21,851 nt of DNA from an uncultured Muribaculaceae bacterium (GCA_947644475.1 CANRZQ010000012.1:1-21851), one strand, 5' to 3'. Positions 9,001 to 15,605 are shown, numbered from the stretch's first letter. The notes: generated by a model from the letters alone, not told the origin. Program-made: numbers and translations.

Positions 9001-9913
9001 CACCGACGTTGAGCCTGCCGAATGGGACTGCTCGCGCCTCGACGAATACGACGGCGCCGAATCCGGCGCCCACTGGGTGAAACTCAAAGCCGACCCCGAG
9101 GAACTCGGCCGGTACACAGCCGATGGCGTCAAATTCCCCGTGCGTTCCGGCGCCCGCCATTCATCCTACTTCTTCTCCAACCGCCTGGGAAGCACCCTTG
9201 CCGAGACAATACGCTACTCCAACAGCTATCACGCCGGAAGCATCGATCCCACCTACGAGCCATCTGCCGACGAGACCCTCTACGGCTCGGTGTTTACCAA
9301 ACTTGTCTACAACGAGGACGGCAACGACGGACGCGGAAGTTTCGAGTCGCACGACAAGCCCCTCTCAATAGTGAATACAGCCGCCACAGCCTATGCGCCC
9401 GTCCTGTATGTGCGCCGCTGGGACAATAAGGAGCAGGCTCCCTACGAGGACTGCTATGTCGACACCCGCTCCGATTCGCGCCGTGCAAGCCGCGTGTCGG
9501 CCGCCGATAGCCAAGGCGAAGGCGGCGATGACGCAGGGGCATATCCCGAGTCGTCTGTCACCACCACCGACGAGCAGCCGCAGGCTGGCAAGGACGACTA
9601 TGTGGTGAGGACATTTGCCTCCGAGCCTTATGTCTACGACGTGAGCGTGCATCTTGGCCGGCAGATGTTCGACCTCATCACCGCCCCCCGCCTTGTCGTG
9701 TCGTCGAATGAAGAAATTTCGGCCGACGTCGCCCCCACAGCCGTAATCACCGCAGCCGCGGGCCATATCAGCGTTGCCGGAGCACGCTCCGTGAGCATCT
9801 TCACCGCCGCAGGCGCATGCATCCTGCGCGACGCCCCCGGCGCCGACCTCGACGTAGCCCCCGGCATCTACATCATAGTAGCCGACGGCCGTGCCTCCAA
9901 ACATATTCTCTGA
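6005..9913 (+). CDS. Large secreted protein of unknown function with type IX-like sorting tail
   Basis: I do not recognise the family. The 1302-residue protein starts MKTVLRLFMALICAVSIAVP with a classical signal peptide, cleaved near SFA-SGAAD. The body is acidic and rich in Asp, Gly, Tyr and Trp, with no lipobox and no membrane helix. At least two stretches look alike: one around bases 8020-8170 (KVWLYVDGPDG, then YFVNRRGA) and one around 9075-9190 (HWVKLKADPEE, then YFFSNRLGS). Both read as beta-sandwich repeats with a Y-F/V-x-NR-x-G ending, so the protein is probably a string of diverged modules. The last ~70 residues, ending GIYIIVADGRASKHIL, resemble the C-terminal sorting domain of type IX secretion cargo, which predicts surface attachment or release. 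Codon use is mostly GC-rich, but the first ~350 bp are more A/T-rich. The gene is monocistronic, with its own promoter and terminator. Carbohydrate or glycoprotein binding is possible but unsupported. Confidence 0.88.
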   Translation: MKTVLRLFMALICAVSIAVPSFASGAADEAIPEGGVSENRVVTICDAYSQQLGVLDSKGGGIYSGIISGLDSHGKFSVRVRVDDVVYGSAYMGKWQNYTDDTWKEAISKIAYSTTMADGVEFESGSFPYEQARFTVTLAPGGTELTLGIADGSSADSMTFGDDIALTFDKESSLWRANVSLEAGSTLPALTYVNDESGESRQYWFPANIEADDATERTVALATAPASSRCLTGGIYRLAVSVGDDGTATAAYACTNPPVVIGDGLYVCVYDKHYAPDQWGNYSFGYQGGDSFTNDYKVSYRLADGSYAIAIGMDYSQAFYIMNNGVAYRPAAADVDTPFASQEGDMTTFTFLPSDDHSLRKKVSYSDNGYRMLIISANGSNIDVKGYRVAVNETNRMNIIGSLAAPADDFGHMADVILHFKGDTSQGYIDGYRKMYLQPSGAHGIHDLRLKAGQEFEICRGRAIYGPSGEITGIDGKDMVRYGCKNTPAEGASTVTLTDGDISTLYDQYSNDCKTTTYSVVRDGEFSFVMFYTTTVKQLTVSRKVLKDRGIKIGAFDSSGALMGGYTDMQYKNNNRRNLMSVCVPRGGYVEFGFAATDASGNSTVEPFEFYNLGHSNSVGYDTEATGDKVSRFEARDEDFADGADMCWYRFRIRLREDGNYYMSYQAVAMPEKVWLYVDGPDGEAEYEAAADSDNPGHYVFEGVSIPAGAEYYFVNRRGAAINPGWTLADGDPADGLVWYAAHTSSDNNGQDANPALAGRRINMFNHLNVGTDYQDGNYRFKKFHYNGSRPVENAEVDMDIASMSHRFGVDYEGRAYYFEGSCAGVQFDGTLDWAKQNEKYRFVYHPTTGYYTCYLEYLWGDWFIYNYDEAGLQQTSFYPFNLNNVIHEINHPYYLSDGQNRYISDAKKELTAGTAADTPIPSIDNTSYKDRFMIAMAPDAYSIIQGSMFQYDWTQSPVYKDVTIVFDPANNVLWLVSGHTGADPDDEENPYGELYIVFTDVEPAEWDCSRLDEYDGAESGAHWVKLKADPEELGRYTADGVKFPVRSGARHSSYFFSNRLGSTLAETIRYSNSYHAGSIDPTYEPSADETLYGSVFTKLVYNEDGNDGRGSFESHDKPLSIVNTAATAYAPVLYVRRWDNKEQAPYEDCYVDTRSDSRRASRVSAADSQGEGGDDAGAYPESSVTTTDEQPQAGKDDYVVRTFASEPYVYDVSVHLGRQMFDLITAPRLVVSSNEEISADVAPTAVITAAAGHISVAGARSVSIFTAAGACILRDAPGADLDVAPGIYIIVADGRASKHIL

Positions 9914-9943
9914 CACACACCTCCCTCATATACCTTTACCGAA

Positions 9944-9980
9944 ACATGCCCGCCGCAATCCGGCGGGCATGTACAATTTT
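9944..9980 (+). terminator. Intrinsic terminator after the secreted-protein gene
   Basis: A perfect 12-bp stem, ACATGCCCGCCG (9944-9955) with CGGCGGGCATGT (9961-9972), encloses a 5-nt loop, and ACAATTTTT follows. It starts 31 bp after the stop codon. This is the clearest classical rho-independent terminator in the window, in contrast to the repeat structures at other 3' ends. Confidence 0.92.
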
Positions 9981-9984
9981 TACG

Positions 9985-10016
9985 CTTGCCACACGTTAAA
10001 ATATTTAGTATCTTTG
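9985..10016 (+). promoter_or_regulatory. Promoter of the histidine kinase-lipoprotein operon
   Basis: TATCTTTG at 10009-10016 matches TAnnTTTG. CTTG at 9985-9988 is a one-mismatch -33 element with a 20-bp spacer. Transcription would start near 10023, only about 8 nt before the ATG at 10031, so the message would be almost leaderless. This favours 10031 over the in-frame ATG at 9986, which lies upstream of the predicted transcript start. Confidence 0.72.
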
Positions 10017-10030
10017 CGCACACAAACAAA

Positions 10031-11254
10031 ATGGCTAATATCTACGACATACGCCGATGGGGCAAGGTGGCTTTTCTGGTGGCCGCCGCCTGCGTCGTGG
10101 CCGTGTTCCTATATGTATCGAACAATCTTATCGACGACCTTGCGGCGCAGGAACGCCAGAGAATGCAGATATGGGCCGACGCCACCCGCGAGATTATATC
10201 AATCTCCGCCCTTGAGACCAACGATGCCGACATAGGCCGCGCCCTGGCCGCCGACATCGACTTCCTGCTGTCGATAATCGAGAGCAACACCACCATACCC
10301 GTGCTGCTCACCGACGACGACGGCAACATACTCCAGCACCGCAATTTCCGCCTGCCCGAGCCGGTGGACTCGCTCGCCCTGCCAATGCTGTCGCAGGCCA
10401 ACGAGCGCTTCCTCAAAGACAAACTCGCCGCCCTGTCCACCACCACAAACGTGATACACATCACGATAGCCCGCGGATTCAACCAGCATCTCTACTACGA
10501 GGACTCGACACTGCTCAAACGCCTCAGCTATTACCCTTATGTGCAGTTGCTGGTGATGCTCGTGTTCATAGCCGTGGTGTATTTCGCCGTGCTGTCGACA
10601 AAAAAAGCCGAGCAAAACAAAGTATGGGTAGGCCTCTCCAAAGAGACCGCCCACCAGCTGGGCACCCCCATATCCTCGCTGATGGCATGGATGGAACTGC
10701 TCCCCGACATGGGAGTCGACCGCGACACCGTGGCCGAGATGGACAAAGACGTGCGGCGTCTTGAAACAATAGCGTCGCGCTTCTCCAAAATCGGCTCTGT
10801 ACCAAAGATGGAGGATGCCGACCTGGGCACGATGGCGGCCCATGCCACATCATACATGTCGAAGCGCATCTCGCCGAATATCGCATTGAAGGTCGACACC
10901 GGAGCCGATGCCCTTGCCGTCGAGGCATGCCCCCCGCTGTTGGGATGGGTTATGGAAAACCTTGTGAAAAACGCCGTCGACGCCATGGAAGGCCACGGCA
11001 CAATCACCGTGACCGCCGGACGCGACCGCTCGGCCGCATGGGTCGAGGTGTCCGACACCGGAAAAGGCATCTCGCGCAAAAACTTCAAGAATGTGTTCAA
11101 CCCGGGATTCACCACCAAGAAACGCGGATGGGGCCTTGGCCTCACCCTGGCCAAACGAATCATAGAAGAATATCACCGGGGAAAAATATTTGTAAAGGCC
11201 TCCACCCCCGGCCTGGGCACAACATTCCGCATCGAGATGCCCCTTAAATCGTAA
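10031..11254 (+). CDS. Membrane sensor histidine kinase (orphan)
   Basis: The 407-residue protein senses an envelope signal and autophosphorylates. It has a short cytoplasmic N-terminus, a membrane helix at about 12-30, a ~135-residue extracytoplasmic sensor region and a second helix at about 168-189. The phosphoacceptor helix reads KETAHQLGTP with His208. The HATPase_c domain shows the N box ENLVKNAVDAM (residues 309-319), the G1 box DTGKGIS (342-348), an F-box-like NPGFTTKK and the G2 box GWGLGL (366-371). Every catalytic motif is intact. I see no HAMP or PAS domain and no receiver domain, and no response regulator lies nearby, so the partner is encoded elsewhere. The ATG at 10031 is chosen because the predicted promoter would transcribe it but not the in-frame ATG at 9986. 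The lipoprotein gene begins 6 bp after the stop, so the two are co-transcribed and may work together. Confidence 0.92.
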   Translation: MANIYDIRRWGKVAFLVAAACVVAVFLYVSNNLIDDLAAQERQRMQIWADATREIISISALETNDADIGRALAADIDFLLSIIESNTTIPVLLTDDDGNILQHRNFRLPEPVDSLALPMLSQANERFLKDKLAALSTTTNVIHITIARGFNQHLYYEDSTLLKRLSYYPYVQLLVMLVFIAVVYFAVLSTKKAEQNKVWVGLSKETAHQLGTPISSLMAWMELLPDMGVDRDTVAEMDKDVRRLETIASRFSKIGSVPKMEDADLGTMAAHATSYMSKRISPNIALKVDTGADALAVEACPPLLGWVMENLVKNAVDAMEGHGTITVTAGRDRSAAWVEVSDTGKGISRKNFKNVFNPGFTTKKRGWGLGLTLAKRIIEEYHRGKIFVKASTPGLGTTFRIEMPLKS

Positions 11255-11260
11255 AAAGAT

Positions 11261-12259
11261 ATGAAACTGAAACATACATTAAATATATTGCTTCCCGTGC
11301 TGGCGGCCCTCTTGCTCTCGGCATGCTCCGACTCCGGCAAATTCACTGTAAAGGGCCATATCGAGGGAAATCCGTCGATGAACCTGTATGTGATGTATTA
11401 CGACGGCACAGCCGTGCGTTCTGCCGTCACTGTCGCCCGCGCCGGGCAATTCGAGGTGGAAGGCTCGTCAAAACAGCCTGCCTTGATAGAATTTCTTGAC
11501 AACGACTACCGTGTGCTCGGCCGCATAGTCGCCTCCAATGGCGACAAGGTGGAATGTATGCTCTCGCGCACAAACCCATATAAGATAAAGGCTACCGGCA
11601 ACCCGGCCCTTGAAGAGTGGACAGATTTCTCATACGGCAACGCCGACATCCTCAGCCGGGGCGGACGCCCGGCCAACGATTTGATAGAGCGATACATAGC
11701 CGCCCATCCCGATTCTCCGGCAGGCTCTCTGCTCTTTGCCACGGCCTACGACGGCTCAGTCGACCCCGTGCGCGCCGACTCGGTGATGCAGTCGATATCC
11801 GGCGAAAGCCGCGTATCCCGGGTGCTCGACCCATATGCCACAGTGTCGTCAGGGGCAGTGCCCGAAGGCGGATTCCCGGCAGTCGACACCCTGCGCCTCA
11901 CCACCATCGACGATACTCTCCACACTTTCATTGCCAACGAGCGGCGCGGCCGCATCTTCGTGTTCACCACCGAGTATGCCCAGCACGCCGACAGCGCAAA
12001 ACACCGTATACGCCGCGCCAACAGCCGCAAAGGCGTGGAAGTGGTAGAAGTGATCTTCACCCCCGACACCCTGGCATGGAAGCGGGCCATACGCCGCGAC
12101 ACCGCCACATGGACACAGGCCTGGACCCCCGGCGGCCTGCTCTCTGTCGCGCTCCGCCCCTTCGCCCTGCCGCGAGTGCCCTACGTAGTGGCCGTCGACT
12201 CCGCAGGCCGCCAGATATGGCGCGGCACCTCCATCGACTCAGCCGCCGCCCATTTATAA
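11261..12259 (+). CDS. Lipoprotein, DUF4369-like N-terminus and degenerate thioredoxin-like C-terminus
   Basis: The 332-residue protein has a type II signal peptide with lipobox LSAC (lipidated Cys22). The mature N-terminus begins with the beta-rich pattern FTVKGHIEGNPSMNLYV, which matches the DUF4369 domain often found in front of TlpA-like thioredoxins in Bacteroidota. The last ~130 residues follow the TlpA layout: RGRIFVFTTEYAQHADSAKH at the active-site position, then VVEVIFTPDTLAWKRAI, and a cis-Pro-like LPRVPYVVAVDSAGRQIWRG. The CxxC is absent (Tyr-Ala-Gln-His-Ala at that place) and the mature protein has no other cysteine that I can see apart from one early residue. Redox activity is therefore unlikely, and a sensing or scaffold role is possible. 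It is the second gene of an operon with the histidine kinase, so it may be a signal-input partner (inference). A family 1 repeat starts immediately after its stop. Confidence 0.8.
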   Translation: MKLKHTLNILLPVLAALLLSACSDSGKFTVKGHIEGNPSMNLYVMYYDGTAVRSAVTVARAGQFEVEGSSKQPALIEFLDNDYRVLGRIVASNGDKVECMLSRTNPYKIKATGNPALEEWTDFSYGNADILSRGGRPANDLIERYIAAHPDSPAGSLLFATAYDGSVDPVRADSVMQSISGESRVSRVLDPYATVSSGAVPEGGFPAVDTLRLTTIDDTLHTFIANERRGRIFVFTTEYAQHADSAKHRIRRANSRKGVEVVEVIFTPDTLAWKRAIRRDTATWTQAWTPGGLLSVALRPFALPRVPYVVAVDSAGRQIWRGTSIDSAAAHL

Positions 12260-12346
12260 TGCACAATTAATTTAATGCACAATGCACGATGCACAATCGG
12301 GCTACGCGCTGAAAGCCAATCGTGCATCGTGCATTGAGCATTGATA
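12260..12346. repeat. Family 1 repeat, copy B
   Basis: It begins directly at the lipoprotein stop codon. TGCACRA 7-mers at 12274-12297 pair with TYGTGCA 7-mers at 12318-12344 around the core GGCTACGCGCTGAAAGCC (12300-12317), the same core as copy A. The right arm carries one decayed unit (GAGCA). It ends just before the next promoter and so separates two transcription units. Confidence 0.9.
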
Positions 12347-12349
12347 AAA

Positions 12350-12381
12350 TTTGGCATTATGATTTTTTTGCCGTATTTTTG
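12350..12381 (+). promoter_or_regulatory. Promoter of the 125-residue protein gene
   Basis: TTTG at 12350-12353 and TATTTTTG at 12374-12381 are separated by 20 bp, a full match to the Bacteroidota consensus. Transcription should start near 12388, leaving a leader of about 14 nt. The -33 element begins only a few bases after the family 1 repeat. Confidence 0.8.
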
Positions 12382-12401
12382 TCCCCAAAATAATTATTGC
12401 T

Positions 12402-12779
12402 ATGACCGACGAACAAAAAAGAGTGCTCGAAGACGACCCCGACGGACTCGTCACATACGAATACATCGCCAATAATATAGAGACTTGTTTCGACGAACTC
12501 GAATGGCTCATTGAGAACATGACGCGCGTCGACCTTTCCGGACAGTTCCTTGCATCGGCCGCACGCTATCTCAACGCCATCGACCCTGTGAAATTTGCCG
12601 AGCCGGTGCGTAAACTCGTGGCCGCCACCATCGACCGCGACCGCGAGCACCGCTACCTTCCCGACCTCATCCTCAGCATCTACGGCGACGACTACGAGGA
12701 AAAGGCCCCCCGCCTAATGGCCGAGGACAACAACTTCCGCCGCATCTACAAACGCCTCTTCCCCACAGCCGTAATTTAG
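12402..12779 (+). CDS. Hypothetical small acidic protein, 125 residues
   Basis: I do not recognise the family. It has no signal peptide or membrane helix, is acidic, and is probably all-helical and cytoplasmic, with amphipathic segments such as ETCFDELEWLIENMTRVDLS and a basic end RRIYKRLFPTAVI. Its own consensus promoter, a short leader and codon use like the neighbours support it as a real gene. It is the only gene between a family 1 repeat upstream and a family 2 repeat downstream, so it is monocistronic. No function is proposed. Confidence 0.8.
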   Translation: MTDEQKRVLEDDPDGLVTYEYIANNIETCFDELEWLIENMTRVDLSGQFLASAARYLNAIDPVKFAEPVRKLVAATIDRDREHRYLPDLILSIYGDDYEEKAPRLMAEDNNFRRIYKRLFPTAVI

Positions 12780-12780
12780 A

Positions 12781-12883
12781 ACACAAGCCCGGCAGGAACG
12801 CTAACCCGGCAGGAACGCGAGCCTCCGGCTTGCGAAATCTCCCCAACCTCCCAACCTCCCAACTTCCCCAACTCCCCCAAACT
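12781..12883. repeat. Family 2 hairpin plus CCCAACYT octamer tract, upstream of the cyclophilin
   Basis: It starts 2 bp after the preceding stop codon. CCCGGCAGGAACGC is duplicated at 12788-12801 and 12804-12817. The second copy runs into the hairpin CGCGAGCC-TCC-GGCTTGCG (12816-12834, with one G-T pair). Five related octamer-like units follow at 12842-12883: CCCAACCT twice, CCCAACTT, CCCCAACT and an expanded CCCCCAAACT. The octamer tract ends 6 bp before the ATG at 12890, so it occupies the place of the ribosome-binding region of the next gene. Confidence 0.85.
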
Positions 12884-12889
12884 CAAAAA

Positions 12890-13789
12890 ATGCTTAAAAA
12901 ACTTATACCATTCGTGGCCATGATGATGGCCATGGCCGCCTGCGGCGCATCGTCGAACGCCGACAAAGACGCCGCATCGGCCGACTCAGCACAAATAAAA
13001 ACAACACAAGACATGGCTTCACAATCAAATCCCGCCGACTCCGGTTCCGTAAAAGTGGAAGTGACCACATCGCTCGGCTCATTCACCGTGCTCCTCTACG
13101 GCGACACCCCCGCCCACCGCGACAACTTCCTCAAACATGTGAAAGACGGCACCTACGAAGGCACCCTTTTCCATCGTGTGATATCCAACTTCATGGTTCA
13201 GGCCGGCGACCCCGACTCAAAGACCGCAAAGCCCGGCCAGATGCTCGGCTCAGGCGACGTGGGCTACACTCTCGAGGCTGAAATCAACTTCCCCCGCCAC
13301 TACCACAAGCGCGGAGCACTCGCCGCCGCTCGCCAGGGCGACCAGGTCAACCCCCAACGCCGCTCGTCGGGATGCCAGTTCTATGTCGTGACAGGAGAGA
13401 AATATACCGAGCAGCAGCTCAACCAGTTCGACCGACGCCTCGAACAGAGCGGCTTGCAGGCACATTTCAACAAACTTGCTCAGGACAACATGGACTCAAT
13501 CATGGCCTTGCAGCAAAAACGCGACTCCGCAGGCCTCCATGCCCTCCAAGACCGCCTCATCGCCGAGACAGAAGCCTGGGGCAAGGCCAACCCCCTGCGC
13601 ATGACAGCCGAAATGCGACAGGACTACACCACAATCGGCGGCACACCCCACCTCGACAATGAATACACCGTATTTGGAGAGGTAGTATCCGGAATGGACG
13701 TAATCGACAAAATAGAAAAAGTGGAGACCGACTCCCACGACCGCCCCACAGCCGACGTGAAAATCATCTCCATGAAAGTCATCGATTAA
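12890..13789 (+). CDS. Cyclophilin-type peptidyl-prolyl isomerase, lipoprotein
   Basis: The 299-residue protein catalyses cis-trans isomerisation of prolyl bonds in envelope proteins. The signal peptide MLKKLIPFVAMMMAMAAC ends in a lipobox with Cys18. A low-complexity Ala/Ser/Asp linker (19-53) leads into a cyclophilin domain. The active-site motif FHRVISNFMVQAGDP (94-108) contains the catalytic Arg96. SSGCQFYVVTG (159-169) replaces the usual NGSQFFI. A charged helical insert of about 80 residues (170-250) sits between this and the closing strand LDNEYTVFGEVVSGMDVID; such inserts are usual in Bacteroidota members. The in-frame ATG at 12830 would translate the octamer repeat as LP-rich residues in front of the signal peptide, so 12890 is the start. 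It may be co-transcribed from the promoter at 12350. Confidence 0.93.
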   Translation: MLKKLIPFVAMMMAMAACGASSNADKDAASADSAQIKTTQDMASQSNPADSGSVKVEVTTSLGSFTVLLYGDTPAHRDNFLKHVKDGTYEGTLFHRVISNFMVQAGDPDSKTAKPGQMLGSGDVGYTLEAEINFPRHYHKRGALAAARQGDQVNPQRRSSGCQFYVVTGEKYTEQQLNQFDRRLEQSGLQAHFNKLAQDNMDSIMALQQKRDSAGLHALQDRLIAETEAWGKANPLRMTAEMRQDYTTIGGTPHLDNEYTVFGEVVSGMDVIDKIEKVETDSHDRPTADVKIISMKVID

Positions 13790-13805
13790 ACATTAATTAA
13801 AAATA

Positions 13806-13941
13806 GACAGGAGAACAGGAGTGACAGGAAATTTTTTACGTTAATTATCATTAATTAATCATTAATTATTGATAGCCTTAATTAACGGCTTATTCACGGC
13901 CATTAACGTAAAAATTTCTTCTGTGCTCCTGTTCTCCTGTC
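13806..13941. repeat. Large A/T-cored inverted repeat between cyclophilin and M16 genes
   Basis: The 40-nt arms at 13806-13845 and 13902-13941 are near-complementary. The outer 16 bp (GACAGGAGAACAGGAG) and the inner 14 bp (ATTTTTACGTTAAT) are perfect, with a few mismatches and a shift between them. The arms contain a run of RACAGGAG octamers. The 56-nt centre is nested: a TATCATTAATT/AATTATTGATA near-palindrome followed by AGCC-TTAATTAAC-GGCT. It ends 13 bp before the M16 start codon. No coding potential is seen. It could be a terminator for the cyclophilin, a regulatory structure for the peptidase, or a small mobile element. Confidence 0.85.
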
Positions 13942-13954
13942 AAATAAATATACC

Positions 13955-15187
13955 ATGGAGTTTACTCTCGACAACGGATTGCGCGTGGTGCACATGCACG
14001 ATGGCGACACCGCCACCGTGGTGCTCACAGTGCTCTACGACACCGGAGCACGCGATGAAGACCCCGCGCACACGGGCATGGCCCACCTTTTTGAGCATCT
14101 CATGTTTGGAGGAAGCGTAAACGTGCCCGATTTCGACCGCACCCTTGATGCCGCCGCAGGTTCCAACAACGCCTTCACAAGTTCCGACTTCACCGTGTTC
14201 TACGACGTGGTCCCCGCCGTGAATGCCGAGACCGCATTTTACGCCGAAAGCGACCGCATGCTCGCCCTGGCGTTCAGCGACCGCGCCCTCGAGGTGCAAC
14301 GCTCGGTTGTGATAGAAGAATTCAAGGAAACCTGCCTCAACCGTCCCTATGGAGGCGTGTCGCACGCCCTGCGTCCATTGCTATACCCGAGTCACCCCTA
14401 CCGTTGGCCGGTGATAGGCATATGTCCCGAGCACATAGCCGCCGTGGAGCAAGACGACGTGCGCCGCTGGTTCTACGCCCACTATGCCCCCAACAACGCC
14501 GTGCTCTCCATCGTGGGCAATATCACCGAAGAACGCGCCCGCACCCTTGCCGAGAAATATTTCGGAAACATCCCCGCACGCGAGATAGCGCCGAGGCACC
14601 TTGCCGACGACCCCTGGCTCACCGCACCACGCACCGTCACCATCCACGACAATGTGCCGCAGACCCTCATCGCCATGGCATTCCGCATGGACCCCTACGG
14701 CACTCGGGGCTACTACGCCGCCGACGCCATCACCGACATACTCTCGGCAGGCCGCAGCTCGCGCCTGTTTCAGCGTCTTGTCATGGGCTCAGGGCTTTTT
14801 ACCGCTGCCGACGCGTCGATATCGGGAAGCGAACACTCGGGATACCTTATCCTCACAGGACGCGTCACCTCGGAAGCCGACGCCGACATCGACCGCGCAC
14901 GCGCCATGCTCATGGAGCAGGCACAGATGCTCGCCGGAGCCGACCCCGTCACCGAATACGAACTCGAACGCACCAAAAACCGCTTCGAGGCCACATCCCG
15001 ATACGAAAACATGAACCTCACCGCGCTGGGCACCAACCTCGCCAAGGCCGTCTACCACAACGAGACCCTCGACACTCCCATCGCCGCCTATCGCTCGCTC
15101 ACCGTCGCCGACATTGCCGCCGAGGCTCGCCGCATCTTCATCGACCACGCCCCCGCCACCGTGCTCTGCCGCCCATCCGGCTCATAA
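13955..15187 (+). CDS. M16 family zinc metallopeptidase
   Basis: The 410-residue protein belongs to the pitrilysin/processing-peptidase group, which cleaves peptides inside a clamshell of two homologous domains. The inverted zinc motif HLFEH is at residues 44-48 (His44, Glu47, His48). The third ligand is expected in VVIEEFKE (Glu121 or Glu122), preceded by the usual R in the QRSVVIEE pattern. The N-terminal LDNGLRVVHMHD and AHTGMAHLFEHLMFGG are family hallmarks. A C-terminal M16_C-like half follows (about 170-400), including SAGRSSRLFQRLV. It has no signal peptide, so it is either cytoplasmic or exported by other means; many Bacteroidota relatives have one. Its length fits a single M16 A+C pair. 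The ATG is 13 bp from a large inverted repeat. Confidence 0.93.
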   Translation: MEFTLDNGLRVVHMHDGDTATVVLTVLYDTGARDEDPAHTGMAHLFEHLMFGGSVNVPDFDRTLDAAAGSNNAFTSSDFTVFYDVVPAVNAETAFYAESDRMLALAFSDRALEVQRSVVIEEFKETCLNRPYGGVSHALRPLLYPSHPYRWPVIGICPEHIAAVEQDDVRRWFYAHYAPNNAVLSIVGNITEERARTLAEKYFGNIPAREIAPRHLADDPWLTAPRTVTIHDNVPQTLIAMAFRMDPYGTRGYYAADAITDILSAGRSSRLFQRLVMGSGLFTAADASISGSEHSGYLILTGRVTSEADADIDRARAMLMEQAQMLAGADPVTEYELERTKNRFEATSRYENMNLTALGTNLAKAVYHNETLDTPIAAYRSLTVADIAAEARRIFIDHAPATVLCRPSGS

Positions 15188-15189
15188 TT

Positions 15190-15301
15190 GCAACAAATGC
15201 AAAAAAATATCTATAACTTTATATCCTGTTGTTTACAATATACACACAAGATGCCGTCACCGCCGCAGAAAAGTTATAGAAATCGCAGTTTCATTTGTTA
15301 C
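15190..15301. repeat. Inverted repeat 3' of the M16 gene
   Basis: The arms 15190-15220 and 15270-15301 are imperfect complements. The outer ends are GCAACAAATG against the complement of CATTTGTTAC, and the inner 10 bp CTATAACTTT and AAAGTTATAG are perfect. The 49-bp middle has no obvious structure. The element starts 3 bp after the stop codon. No other copy is seen in the window. Confidence 0.7.
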
Positions 15302-15306
15302 ATGGC

Positions 15307-15330
15307 AGGAACACAACCCTCCGGGTTGTG
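15307..15330. repeat. Family 2 hairpin between M16 and porin genes
   Basis: GGAA is followed by a perfect 8-bp hairpin CACAACCC-TCC-GGGTTGTG (15312-15330). The stem differs from other family 2 members by a compensated pair (C-G for G-C), which suggests that base pairing is what is kept. Confidence 0.8.
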
Positions 15331-15376
15331 ACCGTAGTAGATAATCACCGCCGTGTGTGTTTTTATGTAGAGGGTA

Positions 15377-15515
15377 TGCCAAAAAATTGTTTATGCCGAG
15401 ATTGTAGGGACGCACGGCTCGTGCGTCCGCAGATTAACAATTGATTCTCAGCCAAATACCAATATGGTTTCCCGGACGCACGGGCCGTACGTCCCTACCC
15501 TTGGTATTTTGACAC
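15377..15515. repeat. Family 3 MITE-like element, copy 1 (double REP palindrome)
   Basis: Two hairpins lie in mirror orientation. The left one (15408-15428) is GGACGCACG-GCT-CGTGCGTCC, preceded by GTAG. The right one (15474-15494) is GGACGCACG-GGC-CGTACGTCC, followed by CTAC. About 45 bp of A/T-rich sequence separates them. Together they form terminal inverted repeats of about 26 bp (15404-15429 and 15473-15498). Conserved flanks extend similarity with copy 2 (20282-20420, opposite strand) to about 139 bp. It lies between two convergent genes. No transposase is nearby, so any movement would need one acting in trans. Confidence 0.85.
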
Positions 15516-15578
15516 AGCCTACGGATGCGGCCACGTAAATGCCGGGCAAACCGCCGGCGCCTCTGCCGGCCCTGCTTT

Positions 15579-15597
15579 CGCAAGCCGGAGGCTCGCG
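15579..15597. repeat. Family 2 hairpin 3' of the porin gene
   Basis: CGCAAGCC-GGA-GGCTCGCG (15579-15597) is the reverse orientation of the hairpin at 12816. It lies 9 bp from the porin stop codon. The preceding 45 bp are GC-rich with several GCCGG palindromes (15541-15572). It could form the 3' end of the minus-strand porin transcript. Confidence 0.8.
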
Positions 15598-15605
15598 TTC
15601 CCGGG

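Noticed and set aside
9986..10030. Upstream ATG at 9986 as start of the histidine kinase
   Set aside because: It overlaps the predicted -33 and -7 elements and would add residues not fitting the N-terminus; ATG at 10031 fits promoter and topology.
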